Shown here: positions 32,157 to 43,556 of the stretch, piece after piece | How positions within the stretch are numbered: position 1 is the first letter of the stretch | Layout: each line of letters opens with the position of its first letter | NCBI GenBank assembly: GCA_946122785.1 | Contig: CAMGYJ010000004.1 | Location: forward strand, 23,572,188-23,636,187 | Length of the DNA stretch: 64,000 nt | Direction: 5' to 3' | Source of the DNA: Linum tenue | Taxonomy: Eukaryota; Streptophyta; Magnoliopsida; Malpighiales; Linaceae | Notes under the pieces: model-generated | The model's input: only the letters and a program-made list of their open reading frames with translations | The model's database searches: none | What the model was told of the DNA's origin: nothing | Position numbers and translations under genes: made by a program

Positions 32157-33650
32157 TGATTCAGGCCCAAATGTACACATTTACCCCTCATTTCTTATTC
32201 ATTTAGCTTAGTACTTCATTGTCCCTTGACATATTTCACGCTAGGTTGTGCTTGTTTTGATACATTTTAGGTCCTAGCACGTGTGGAAGAGTCGAGGTCG
32301 AATTTTGGGATAATTGGAGGTTAAAAAGCAAAAAAACCAAAGAAAAGTCCGAAGTGCAGGCGTCCAGGAAGCAGCCGCAGTTCACGGTAAAACAAGGGAG
32401 TTCATGGTCTCCTAAGACCGTGAACATCGAGAAGTCCAGCGAGGTTTCAGAGATTACTGACGCCAAGAGAGTTCACGGTCTCTAAGACCGTGAACTGGGG
32501 CCATTAACCGTGAACCTAGGAGAGTGAAGCGGTGCGTTTTGGAGACGACTGAGTTCACGGGCGCGTTCAGGTGTTAACGGCCATGAACTGGCCAACGCGG
32601 TCGTGAACTGTTCACTTTCGGCAAATATGAAGACAATAGCGGGGAGAGAGAAAGGAGAGCTGGTTTTTGGAGAGAAATTAAATTCCCTCTCTAGGGTTTG
32701 CCCAAAAACACCAAAGGGGAGTTCTAGTGAGAGAGAGAGTGCTAGAGTGATATTGGAGCATCATTGGAGGTTTGGGGGGATCTTGAAGACAAGGATTCAA
32801 GCCTAGAAGAAGAAGAAGAAGATCTTGAGCTCAAATTTGTAATCCCTCTCTTCTCTCTCTATAAACTCATTCTTTTCTCTTGGGTGTTGTAGATCCCTAA
32901 CTAATACTTTGTAATTACTTGTTTAGATTGAATGATTTTGTATGGGTTTGCATTAATTTGAGTATTAGAGGTGTTTTCATGGTGATAGTGCTTAGTTGTG
33001 CTTTCCAAATCTTGTGTGTTTGCCTAACCTAGATTTCAGGAAAACCACACATTTTTAGGTAGGCTTTACAAGCTTGGTTTTCCTAGGCCCTTTGTGCCTA
33101 CTATCTAGATTAGAGATGAGCATCTCCCTTGACTCAAGTTTGCATCTAGGTTGGTCGTGATTAAGTCGCTCAAACTCCTGTTTGAGGTAGAGACCTAGGG
33201 AACCCCTAGAGACTGAGTGAGAGGATCGATTCCGTGACAAATCGATCTCTAGTGAATTCATCCCGTGACAAATGGATCACTAGTTGCTCCTCCTAGCGGT
33301 TCCCCTATACGTCGTGAGTGGATCGATCCCGTGACAGATCGATCACTAGTGAATTGATTCCGTGACAAATCAATCACTAGTTGCTCGCCCTCACGGTTCA
33401 CAACCACCTACACCACACGACTCCATTCAATCCAACGAGTCAGGGTAGCTAGTTAGGGGAAAGCAACTCCTGGGTGAAGCTCCCTTAGTTAGAATTTTCC
33501 TGTATTTACTTTTCTTTGCTTGTTTTCTTTGTAGTTCCATTAGTTCTAAACCCAAAAGTTGCTTGCTAGATAACAACCTAAGCGATTGAAGTAGGGGTAT
33601 ATGGATCGGCCCGGGTTGATAATTAAAACTTACTTGCCCTATGCTGCACT
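32157..33650 (+). repeat. 3' LTR of element D (interrupted)
   Basis: Starts TGATTCAGGCCC. Holds the GTTCACGG...CCGTGAAC palindromes (32399-32600, full copy at 32471-32495), a poly-purine leader, and reaches the GGCCCGGGTTGATA...TATGCTGCACT stretch that lies close to the LTR end in C and I. Cut at 33650 by the Del/Tekay-like LTR. Confidence 0.82.
33224..33390 (+). repeat. Tandem GAT(T/C)CCGTGACAAATCGATC repeat in D LTR
   Basis: Four diverged copies of a ~27-base unit with GATCGAT-type half sites on both sides of CCGTGACA, arranged as two pairs separated by a short GC-rich spacer. Confidence 0.75.
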
Positions 33651-36208
33651 TGTAACACCCCGGTATTTTAGATTTGAGTTCGACCATATTAAATGGTTGA
33701 TTGGATTGGCGATTACGTACAAAGAGTTACTACCGCAGATTTGAAATAATATTATAATAACTATTATTATTACTTTATTATATTAAAAAAAAATAAAAGG
33801 GGGAGGCTGACCAAAAGGGCCAGCACCCATATTAACCCTGAAACCCCCACCACCCAGTACAATTTCCCCGCCCCTCTTGCTCTTTCTCGCTCAACTCGTG
33901 TCTCGAGCGCAAAAGGCACAATGGCAGCGGAGAGGAGAAAAAGAAAGAAGACAGCCGCTCACTGCCTTTCCTCGCATACGTCCGAGAGTTTGGTGGTAAG
34001 GATGGCGATAACCCTCGCGATTAAGATCTTGTTTCATCGATAGCCTAACTCGATACTTGTATCCTTGCACTATAGTTTTTACGGAGACGTTTGAGGGTTC
34101 GAACATCGATCAAAGAGGATATCAACATCCCGGGTCATCCAATCTAGTCCTAGGCACGTTCTAGAGGTAAGAGAACTCGATTCCTTTGAGTTAGGTCGAT
34201 TGATTTGTTGATTTTTCGTGAGGGTAGAATTCTGGGGTTTTAGCAACAAGCTTTACAGGCTTTTAGTGACATATTTTGGTTGGTCACTAAAGTTGCTGAG
34301 AATTTCCAGAAACGTAATTTTAGATGATTTAAATTGTTTCGAGCCACTATGGAGGTTTTTTTCTGGATTTAACAATGTTATAAATTGAGGAACGTCTAGG
34401 AGATGATTTTAATTTAATTTGGGGGGTTTTTGAATATGCATTACTAATTTTAAAAATTGGTCGAACGTTCGTTTTAATTAAATAAAAATCTTGCCGGAGG
34501 GTTTTTAAGTGTTTGATAATTTTATAGGGTATAGGTGCTCATGGTTGACATAGGAAAATTATTATCCGAATTTTTAAGAATGTTCAAGTTAGACAAAAAA
34601 AAATTCTAAGACAAAAATAGTTAGGAAAAATGGTCGATTTTGAAGGGATTATTTCTAGAAAATTTTTAAAGGGGGTAGGGGGACCTTTTGAGTGAGGTTT
34701 GAGGATGGGACTTTGAGGAGAGGTGTCTGGGTAGATAGAAAGGGGTTTTAAATCGAGAAAAGTCGTCTTAAAATATGAATTTCTTGTTAATAGGTTTCCT
34801 GGGATAATCCGGCTAAGGAGGGAAAGAAGGTGAGAAAGTTAGCCGCCGATCAAACGTTGTAGTCTCTCGTGATGAAGAGGTTCACGCCGGTTAGTAGGAG
34901 AGGAAGAGTCGTGTCTAGCGGAGTCGGGAGGAAGGCCGAGAACTCGTCAATGACGATCGCGACTGGCGGGGGTAGAGCGATGGGGAGGCCCCGACCCTAT
35001 CCTCCTAGACGACCCGGGGTGTCGGGAGTTCGAAGTTGGCGGCTGAATTGTGGCCCGAGGAGGGACCTCGAAGAGAATGGCGGCGGAGCTCCAATGGTGA
35101 GGGTCATCGAAGAGGAAGACGATGAACCAATAGAGGAGGAGCCAAAGGAGGAAAAACACCCGGGGCTTGAGCGTGAGAATGCAGACGTTGACGCGACTAA
35201 AGAGGTGAGTGTAAAGGGGGTAAAATCTCCATCGATGTCTTTTCGTTTATGCTTTTCATTGCAAGTTATTATTTAGTTAATTTTCTAGTATGCGTGATAT
35301 GTGTGAGGCATCCCACCGCCTACTTAAGGTGGAGGCACACGTTGTGCTATGTATGAACGTATGGATGGGTGGTTGTAATATTTGGTTAATGGTAAGATGA
35401 ACCCCCGGGCGGTTGGGCCACTACTGGACTCGGTAGATGGTCGGGTCACTGCTGGACGACGAGACGTAACGCAACAATTGATAGTGTATGTTGGGGTCAC
35501 TATTGAACGGCGAGACGTAATGCAGTAGTTGACCGGGCATGGACTGGATGGCGAGACGTAACGCAGTGCCATTGCCGAGTTTGGGTATGTAACCGGACGG
35601 CGAGACATAATGCGGTTGGCATACAAGGGTAGGACACAGGACGGCGAGACGTAACGCGGTGGTCCTAGTGTTTTGTGTTCGAGTTAAGGATAGAAGTAGA
35701 GAACTTCTATAAGCTAGTAGAGAGAATGATTGTTTAAGAGAAGAAAGCGAGAACGACTTTCATGCTAGGAAGGAAACTATAATAACGTGTTAGTAGTGAG
35801 TTTGCCTAGGGCAAACACCTTAGGAAGTAACGACGAGACTGACCCATTCTCACTCACCAGGTTGAGGAAGGGTTAGCAGAGGTGGATTCCGAGAAGAAGA
35901 CAGACAAGGCAAGCTGTCACACCAGCATGAACGAGACCTCAAGGAATCTGCAAGGAGTTAGAGCTAGAGTTAGTTTAATTACTTTGTTAATGATTATGAG
36001 TTTATTACTGGAGATTCAAGGTTCAAGATTCTGTGTGAGTCATTTTAAGTGTTTGAGATTGAGATTTTGACCAAGTGTTGGGGCTTTTTGTTTAAAATTC
36101 TTAAATAATGTCAGTTTGTTTATTTTAAAAAGTGGTTTGGTTGCTCCGGAGTAACCGGTTTTCGGTTTGAGTTATGGTTTGGTTTTCGAAAAAGTGCGGG
36201 TCGTTACA
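33651..36208 (+). repeat. 5' LTR of element E
   Basis: 2558 bp, TGTAACACCCC to GTCGTTACA. A short open frame (34869-35276) lies within it but has no family signature. A set of GGCGAGACGTAACGC repeats is at 35440-35665. Confidence 0.75.
35440..35665 (+). repeat. GGACGGCGAGACGTAACGC repeats in E LTR
   Basis: Five imperfect copies of a ~20-base core spaced about 40-60 bases apart. The CpG positions vary between copies (ACGTAACGC against ACATAATGC), as expected of cytosine deamination. Confidence 0.8.
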
Positions 36209-36211
36209 TTT

Positions 36212-36221
36212 TGGTATCAGA
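36212..36221 (+). other. Primer-binding site (tRNA-iMet), element E
   Basis: TGGTATCAGA three bases after the LTR end. Confidence 0.75.
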
Positions 36222-36812
36222 CGAGTCAGAGTCTTTCGGGAATTTTTAGAATCTCCAGAATACTCTAATAATGATAAGGAAATAACTTTAGGATGCCCAT
36301 GGGGTTATGATACGTCTTGGGAAGGAGAAGGAGCAGGTTCCTAGAGGGATCGTTTAGTTAAACCCCTTCATGAGTGAGAAGAGGAGGGTCAAGGTAGCTC
36401 AGATCCTATGGGAATGCGAGCTGATCAGAATAAGGTTCTGGAAGGAGCCAAACATTTAGTACATCGACTGGCAGAGCCAAGGAGTTATGGCAAATGTCGC
36501 CATAGTCGAGAGGAAAGGGTGCAACGAAGGGTCGTGGAGTTCACGAGAATTGAACATAGGGCTACAACCCCAAGGAGCAGCTGAAAGTTAGATTTTGAGA
36601 AATACTTGGGCCACGTAAGCAAGCTAAGGAAGAACTAAGTATGTCACAGGGAGCCTGACAAGATGTCATGGGATCAATACACCAAGGCTGGGAGGAGGTA
36701 CAGTTCCTTGTAAAGAGATTATCACAAGTGAAACTTGGAGTCGTCACAACAAACAAATTTCGGGTCGAAATTTTTCTTAAGGAGGGGGAAATGTAATGTC
36801 TCGATTTTGGCC
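36222..36812 (+). other. Interior remnant, PPT and 3' LTR stub of element E
   Basis: No open frame with known motifs. Ends with the polypurine tract AAGGAGGGGGAAA (36778-36791) and TGTAATGTCTCG (36792 on), which resembles the LTR start and is cut after about 20 bases. Confidence 0.6.
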
Positions 36813-37176
36813 AAACCGTGAACTCCTGATGGCGAAGCGGTGCGTTTCGGCATCGCGCTCTGTGATCACGGACGCGCTGAAGAGTTCACGGCCGTGAACT
36901 AAGGTTGTGAACTGAGCCCGATCCTGGTATATAATGTGAGTTCAAAGGAACATAAGGGGGAGCCCAAGTGTGAGAAAGTGTCTTCTTCTTCATATTTTAG
37001 AGAGAGAAAGGACGAGCCAAGGAAGAAAGAAGGCTAGGGTTTGCTCTAACTGGTGGATTGAGAAGATTCTCCCCAAGAGAAGATCAACACAATCTCAAAG
37101 GAGATTGGAGGCATCACCATGATGGTTTTTACCTCTTCCTCTTGTGTTCTTCGCCTTCCTAGCATGGAGTTATACT
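36813..37176 (+). repeat. LTR of element I, first part
   Basis: Starts inside the palindrome zone (ACCGTGAACTCC), has GTTCACGGCCGTGAAC at about 36884-36899 and a TATATAAT box at 36928-36935, then a leader matching C 11090-11310. The order palindromes-TATA parallels the internal module of C. Confidence 0.8.
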
Positions 37177-38084
37177 GGATTTTTCCAAAAATAGCACTGT
37201 TTATTTTTTTCTAAAAATAGCACCCAACCCCGAAAAATTCCAAAAATACCACCCTTTCCCAAAATCAGCCACTCGAACCAGCGGTTTCGACGAAAACCGC
37301 AGGGTGGGGCACGGTTTTCAATGAAAACCGCTGGGTTAGGGGGCTGTTTTCATGACCGCCTAGGGTCGGACCGGTTTGGTCCAAAACTGCGCCCCACCCG
37401 GCGGTTTTGGTCCCCTTTTTATTTTTATTTTTGAAAAAATTCTAACCTAGGTGGAAACTTCAAACGAACGTATCTTTGTGTTCGAGTATCCGATCGTCGC
37501 GTTTTTTTTATTCCCGCCTTCGTCCCGAAAAAACGTCGTTTGCTACCCCGAACGAGGCTTTTTTTTATTTCTTCAAAATTGGACGGTAATAACTTTGTGC
37601 TCCAAAATCCGAACGTCATGAATTTTTTTCCATTTCGCATAACTTTTTAAGGACTACAACTTTTATCATAGACATAATTTCGAAATGTACATGGATTTGT
37701 CAAAAGGGAAGGTAAGCTATTCTCAAAACCCTGTATATCTAAAAATAATTCCTGTTTGGAAAATTCATTGCTTGTAAAAATTGTAGTCCTTAAAAAGTTA
37801 TGCAAAATGGGAAAAAAAATTCATAATGTTCGGAATTTGGAGCACAAAGTTATGGTTTTTAAAGTTATTGAGGATTTTTAGCATTTAAGGAGTAAAACTT
37901 TGTCAATATATTATTGTTTTAAGAGAAGAGTTGTAGTTGAGTGGTTTAGATGTTGTGCCAAATTTATTAAACTATTTATTATCTAAGTTCGAACCACCAC
38001 TCCCACAACTTGCTACTTTTTTTAATCTCTACTAAATAAAAAAAAACAAATGGGATGGTGGGGATTATAGGTGTCAAAACATGA

Positions 38085-38350
38085 CCCGACCCGAGTAACC
38101 CGATCCGCGACCCGCCCGCAACCCGATTGGACTAAAATTCAAAGACCCGTAACCCGCCCGACCCGCAACCCGCTGGACCCACAACCCGTATAACCCGCAA
38201 CCCGCTTGACCCGCAACCCGCTTGACCCGAACCCGATTGAACCGCAACCCGCTTGACCCGCAACCCGCCTGACCCGCAACCCGCCTGACCCGCAACCCGC
38301 TTGACCCGTAACCCGACTAACCCGAACCCGATTAACCCAACCCGAACATA
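38085..38350 (+). repeat. Left subterminal ACCCGCAACCCG array
   Basis: About 15-20 ACCCG-containing units, e.g. ACCCGCAACCCGCTTG, starting 10 bases inside the left end. Similar array at 47640-47850. In other hAT elements such subterminal repeats bind transposase; here that is inference. Confidence 0.85.
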
Positions 38351-38426
38351 CCCGATTGGCACGAATAATACTACATAGTATATTTTGTGCATAAATATTA
38401 TATGTAGATAATATATATATATATAT

Positions 38427-38840
38427 GTGCCTACTTCGGTGCACTCACAAAAATGGGTGCGTTCAATGCACTCAACTCAAAAACTAGTCTTAAGGTGTCA
38501 GATGTTGAATTTTAATTTATAGAATCAGTGTAATATGATCATATAACGTATGATAACAACTAATTAGCCGATTACCCTAAGCCTTAGACCTCCAATTTTG
38601 AGTTCTATCCCTAAACCCCAAATTGTAAACCCTAACCGTAATCCTAAATCTCTAAACTCTAAATCCTTCAAATTAAAGTAAATCTTCAATGGTTTTTGTG
38701 CAAATTCATATGCGTTATTGTTCATCACATCATAAGTGATGATTGACATCATTTTTACATAAATCACATGTTTAAAATGATGGTTATGAAGTGAGTGCAC
38801 TGAACGCACCCAAAAAAGTGAGTGCACCGAAGACGCCACC
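38427..38840. mobile_element. MITE-like element inside the hAT-type element
   Basis: About 414 bp with ~50-bp inverted ends: GTGCCTACTTCGGTGCACTC on the left, GTGGCGTCTTCGGTGCACTC on the right strand complement. Flanked on both sides by TATATATAT, possibly the target duplication. Confidence 0.65.
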
Positions 38841-39065
38841 TTATATATATAATTTATGTGACTTGTCCTATTATTCACTGTTACTCCTGTGATTAAATAC
38901 TAATCACTAACACTAATATCAAGACAAACTCTTGGAGCAAAAGTACAATTGATGCAGGCAAAGGCAGGGTGTCTGGTGAGGAAGGCGTATCAGCCATCGG
39001 AAGGAGAGGCTGCCTGCCACTTGCCAGGAAAGAAAGAAGCTAAGCTTCTCAACATAATCGGGTGC

Positions 39066-40873
39066 TGTTTACAACTAAAATATTTTTGGCCGGAATTAAA
39101 TGCCCATTAATTAGTCTCGGCATTTAATTCGATATCGCATGGCCAAAACGATGTCGTTTGGAGTCGAGCAATACCGTGGAGAATTTAAGCGAGACCGCGA
39201 AGAGGCTCGGCGGTACCGCGGTACTTGAAACGACATTGGGTGCGGATCATGTGTGAGTCATGCGCAGGACATGTGTTGCTGTTGGACAAGGAATGTTTTA
39301 TTTTATTTTTTCCTTGTCGGAGGAGGAGAGTAACAACACCGTTTGGAGTCAAGCAATACTGCGAAGAGATAAAACGGTGCCGCAAACCTCACAGCTCAAC
39401 GGCATCGCGAGACTGGGAAACAGTGTCGTTTGGCTAAAAACTGACACCGCGACAAGCGGCATCGCGAATGAGTTAAAACGGTACCGCAAGGAAGCTCAGC
39501 GGTACCGCGGCACTGAAGACGACACCGCTCACCGGAAAATAAAAGGGGTGCCGCGCGTTTAGTTGGGGTTGGAGAATGAGTTTTTTTTCTCTAATTAATT
39601 ATTATCTTTATTCCTTGTCGGAAGGGGAAAATCGGTACCGCGTGGAGACAAGCGGTATCGCGGAGAGTTAAAACGGTACCGCGAATTTAAAAACGATGCC
39701 GTGAGAGCCTGGTAAGCGGTACCGATTAATTAAAAATCATATCGGGTAAGTGACCAAAATTCACCCAGCCCAATGCGAGCGCCGACTGGCGGCGGCTCCA
39801 TGGATTAATATTTTTTGGCTATATCAGCGGTGTCATTTAATTCAAAACGGTACCGCGAGTAAGCCCAACGGTACCGCGAATTAAAAAACGACAGTGTTTA
39901 AATATTTAAACAATGTCGCAGAAAAAAAAAGCAAACAGAGCTGTTTGTAGAAGAAAACGACACCGCGGAGCTTGAAAACGATATCGCGTGAGGAATCAGC
40001 GATACCGCGGTGGTGGATAAAGTCGCGAGCTAAACAACATTCCGGTGGAGAGAGATGTCGCGGTCGCGAATCTATTGCTAGTGCGACAATGCCACGAAGT
40101 TCAATGATGCCGCAAGGCCAAAGCAACATCGTGGAGTTCAACGAAGGCCATCGACTTTGTGTGGTCAACGACGCCGAGAGATCAACAATCTAGCGGCGAG
40201 TACGCGGTGACGAGGGCGAAACAACAATGTTGTTTTAATCGATGGCGGTATCGTGATTCGAACCATGGTACAAAGTTGATGTGTGTGCACGTGACTTTTA
40301 CGCAAAGCAGAAAGAGGAGATCAAGGCAGTTGAGACACGTGGGATTTCAGGATGGAGCAGTTGAGGAAGCAGTTCCACAGAGCGTGAAGACTACGAAGTT
40401 GGTTTTAGATAAAATCAATCCTGCAATGAGAGAGAGGGACAACCAAATCAACACAGATCAACTCTGTTCAAACTTTACCTTTTTTCTCTGTAACTCCTTC
40501 GCGGAGCTCTCCTTCCAGGAAGGATCTCCATAGTTGGTAGAAGTAGTCGTAGTCGCGGAGCTCTCCACAGGAATCTCCATAGGAGTAGCGGTAGCGTAGA
40601 TTTCCTCAAAAACTCAAACACCCTCGTTCGAACGTAGTTTGGAGAGGTGTGAACCGTAGTAACGGTCGTTCTTGGTTAGAAGTCAGAGGTGCATCGATCA
40701 AATCAACGGCGCCGACATTCGGTGGCGGATATTTGACGGTCGTCTCGATTTCAGCAATCAGCGGTGCGTTTGATCAAACGGCACTGCAAGGGTTTCCACC
40801 GCGAAACATCAAATCAACATCGCCGGGAACGAATTCGGCACCGGCGGTGGCATTTGGTTTTTCCGAGGAAATA
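39066..40873 (+). repeat. 5' LTR of element H
   Basis: 1808 bp, TGTTTACAAC... to GAGGAAATA (the final CA is mutated to TA). Rich in a dispersed word (A)ACGGTACCGCG and variants (CGGTATCGCG, CGACACCGCGG, ACGATGTCG). Confidence 0.88.
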
Positions 40874-40876
40874 GTT

Positions 40877-40894
40877 TGGCACACCTGGTGGGAC
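40877..40894 (+). other. Primer-binding-site-like sequence, element H
   Basis: TGGCACACCTGGTGGGAC starts three bases after the LTR. It begins TGG as primer sites do; I cannot assign the tRNA with confidence. Confidence 0.55.
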
Positions 40895-40907
40895 ACGTGT
40901 GTTTGAC

Positions 40908-41312
40908 ATGGCTCTGCTACGAGGAAAAGAAGATTGTGGTCTTCGACAAGGATCCATGGCGGAGGCTCAAATCATCAACATCGAGATTGACGATGTTGTT
41001 GGCGGCTCAAGCAACAACGCTGGAGCGGAGGTGCAATCAGTGGCACGAGTCTCCGATCAGGGTGAGATGCTGCGCATACTCCGCCAAGTAGTGGCTGAAC
41101 TCAGCAGAGATAGACAACAGGTAAATCTAATTTTAACTTCTCTTGATAAAAAAATGGATAATCTTGAAAAAAACATAGTTCAATGGTTTGATAAGTTGGA
41201 CGACTCTGTTTCTGATTTTAATATGTCAATACGTGGAGCCACGTATGATTTTGATGTGTTTAAATCTCGAACCATGTCTGTGTGTGTGAGGATGCGAGGG
41301 TTGGTCGAATAG
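40908..41312 (+). CDS. Unknown protein 1 of element H (coiled coil)
   Basis: ATG 40908 (MALLRGKEDCGL), 134 codons to the TAG at 41310-41312. An acidic, Ile/Val-rich N-terminal part (AQIINIEIDDVVGG) is followed by a heptad-like stretch from LRILRQVVAEL to DNLEKNIVQWFDKLDD that predicts a coiled coil. It begins 14 bases after the primer site, the position of gag in other elements, but has no gag motif. It overlaps the next frame at a (TG)5 tract (41279-41288), so the two may have been one protein before a slippage event. Confidence 0.5.
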   Translation: MALLRGKEDCGLRQGSMAEAQIINIEIDDVVGGSSNNAGAEVQSVARVSDQGEMLRILRQVVAELSRDRQQVNLILTSLDKKMDNLEKNIVQWFDKLDDSVSDFNMSIRGATYDFDVFKSRTMSVCVRMRGLVE

Positions 41313-42361
41313 CTAATGTCAACCAAACTCCATCATCGATGGCTACAACATTGTTGCCAGAAGTGAGTGAATCCAATGTGTTCTTTCCTGTGAACAACGT
41401 TGTTTTAAAGGACACACCAATTGGAAGTGGCTTGCAAAAGCCACTACAAAGAAGTCAGTATCGACTTACTTCTATTAAGATTGAAAACAAGAACCAGGGT
41501 CGAGAACCTGGTTACAATCGCGTCGAGCATAGCAAGCTCACGTATGATGGGTTGTCTAAGCAACATCGCAATGGTGTTCAATCTAAGCCGCTAGGGGGGC
41601 ATGAGATTCCACCGCATGGTCGGTTGATGGAAAAACAACATTGCAAGTGGCAAATAAGTTTGCCAAATCTGTCCTGTTCTAGGAAAATTCAAACAAGGAT
41701 AGCAGCAAAAACTTTGCAGTGTGGGGGTGGTAGCCACGTGAAAAAATCCAATGCCACCAAAGTTGGCATGAATCAACAGAATCCTCTATGTAAATTGTCC
41801 CCAAAACCTCCACTGAGTAGAGAGGGGAACAAGTTTGATCAAACCCGACATGGGGTTGCCACACCAGTGCTGGCTGGGAACAAATCCATGAGTGGTGGTC
41901 TGGGGGGCAAGGCCAATGCCAAACAAACTCCAAACTCACGTGGAATTTTAAAAGGGGCAACGTTGTTGTGTGATAGGTGCGAAAGTCATGTTCGTGATAA
42001 GCAAAATACCAACGTACCTGTTGATGAAAAGTCTCGGCGCTCATACTACCAACAACATGGTGAGAGTGCGAAGCTGACAAAACTAGACCAGTCTAGGCAA
42101 GCGATGTCGCATGGTCGAATTGGCAAGACAAAGGTGCCAAAAAACGAGAATGTCCTGTCTAGAGCCAAGAATGCTTATGGTTTTCCATTCCGTGAAGCTA
42201 AGATTAAGCCAAATCAGGATCGTGGAGTTTCGAACAAAGATGTTCGAGCTAGACGAACTGGGGATTTGCAAGCCAACATTGATTCCAAAATATCAAAACC
42301 AACATGTCTGAAACCAACGAGTCAGGGAATTTATGGATGGCTCGTTTGGTTTGATGCGTAG
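41282..42361 (+). CDS. Unknown basic protein 2 of element H
   Basis: About 360 codons, open from 41264, ending at TAG 42359-42361; the first available codon in the overlap is GTG and the first ATG is later (41340). Lys/Arg/Asn/Gln-rich and of low hydrophobicity. It has one CX2C pair (LLCDRCESH) but no complete zinc knuckle. No RT, protease or integrase motif. Its length and lack of stops in a non-autonomous element suggest recent or present constraint. Function unknown. Confidence 0.5.
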   Translation: MCEDARVGRIANVNQTPSSMATTLLPEVSESNVFFPVNNVVLKDTPIGSGLQKPLQRSQYRLTSIKIENKNQGREPGYNRVEHSKLTYDGLSKQHRNGVQSKPLGGHEIPPHGRLMEKQHCKWQISLPNLSCSRKIQTRIAAKTLQCGGGSHVKKSNATKVGMNQQNPLCKLSPKPPLSREGNKFDQTRHGVATPVLAGNKSMSGGLGGKANAKQTPNSRGILKGATLLCDRCESHVRDKQNTNVPVDEKSRRSYYQQHGESAKLTKLDQSRQAMSHGRIGKTKVPKNENVLSRAKNAYGFPFREAKIKPNQDRGVSNKDVRARRTGDLQANIDSKISKPTCLKPTSQGIYGWLVWFDA

Positions 42362-42835
42362 AGTTGGCAGTGGGTTTGGACTTTTGGCAGGATGGTTTAT
42401 GCCCAAGTAGACCTTGCTTTTGTTTAGTTATTAATAAAATAAATAAAATATGACTAATTTAGGCCACGTATTATAAAAAAAAATATTACAAAAATAGAAT
42501 CAATCGGCATTGTTGAGAAGAAGCCACAACGCTGTTGTCAATGGTTCAAGATGACAAGTGGTGTTGTTTTCTCTTTTCTCAACAGTGTTGGAGGGATACA
42601 AAACACCGTAGGGTCCACGAGAATGTGGGAATGTTGGCAAAAAAAAAAAAAAAAATTGGCCAAAGCTATATTGCTGGATAAAAAGAACAAAGTTGCATGC
42701 AACAACACTGATTTTGAGAGGAGTGAAGAGAAAGAAGAAACTGACCTGTTTTGGGACGAATAGCGGTGTGAGAGCTAAAAGCAGTGTTGGTGACATACAT
42801 TGTGGCCAAAGATTAGCTAAAAAAAAAAACTTATA

Positions 42836-42867
<32 letters not shown>

Positions 42868-43543
42868 TGGCCGCATGATAAATAAATAAATAAAAACTAT
42901 TATGTTTCTCTGTCTGAGCAAGATTACAATGTTGCTTTGAGCAATGCAGCGTTGATTGTGGAGGTAACATAGCTGCACAACAGCGTCGCATAAGAGTATG
43001 GCTAAAACATCGTCGTTTGGCCACCTGCAGACCTGCTGCAATAATAATGAAACAAAAATGGCTTAACAATGCTGCCACTCGCTGTTTTGTATTTTACGTA
43101 CGTAATAATAATGGCCCGCTGCCGTTTTACGTATGAACAAACAGTATTGCGGGCTGGTACAACAATGTTGCGTAGGAAATTGGCCAAGCACTGTCGTTTG
43201 GCGCATGTGTTTTTTTTTTTTTTGGAGCGTGTGTTTTGGAAGAGCAGCAACGCTGCGAAGACATTTAGTTGTCTTGGTTTACTTTCTCAAAAAGAGAAAC
43301 CTCGTTGCTCTCAAGTGTGGCCAGATGGATTTTTCCTTTGAAAGGAACAAAGGGCCCAAACAAAGGAAGTTAAAGCAGCTGTGCTTTTGCCTAGCAAGGC
43401 AACCTACGAGCCAATCTGTATGGCTAAAAATAAAAACTAACAAAGACGTGGCATGGTTCTCTGCCGTATGGTTTGGAAATTATTTTAGGTGTTTTAGATT
43501 ATGTCAACAACTTAGTTCATAAGAACTACTTCTTATAAACTAA
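42362..43543 (+). other. 3' non-coding interior of element H
   Basis: No convincing gene. Contains poly-A (42640-42655), a (TA)n tract (42834-42858) and repeated words of the type AACAATGTTGC, CACTGTCGTTTGG and AACGCTGCG that resemble the LTR words. Confidence 0.6.
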
Positions 43544-43555
43544 GTTGTGGGGGCA
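43544..43555 (+). promoter_or_regulatory. Polypurine tract, element H
   Basis: GTTGTGGGGGCA directly before the 3' LTR at 43557. Confidence 0.65.
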
Positions 43556-43556
43556 T

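Larger units (their letters stand above)
33651..36812 (+). mobile_element. Del/Tekay-like Ty3/gypsy remnant E
   Basis: Long 5' LTR (33651-36208), tRNA-iMet primer site, about 570 bp of interior without recognisable gag or pol, polypurine tract and the first ~20 bases of the 3' LTR, which is then cut against the LTR of element I. The ends TGTAAC...GTTACA, LTR length near 2.5 kb, iMet primer and the GAAATTTTTCTTAAGGAGGGGG end fit the Del/Tekay chromoviruses. No coding domain confirms it. Confidence 0.7.

Noticed and set aside
34869..35276. A 135-codon frame in the E LTR
   Set aside because: Arg/Gly/Glu-rich translation within an LTR, without a family motif or a counterpart elsewhere in the window.
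38877..38900. A complete CACTA element with both termini
   Set aside because: Only the right end has a good CACTA terminus; the left end is diverged and no 3-bp target duplication matches, so it is listed only as a tentative remnant.
42500..43078. A 192-codon minus-strand frame in element H
   Set aside because: It runs through poly-A and TA repeats with low-complexity translation and is antisense to the H interior.
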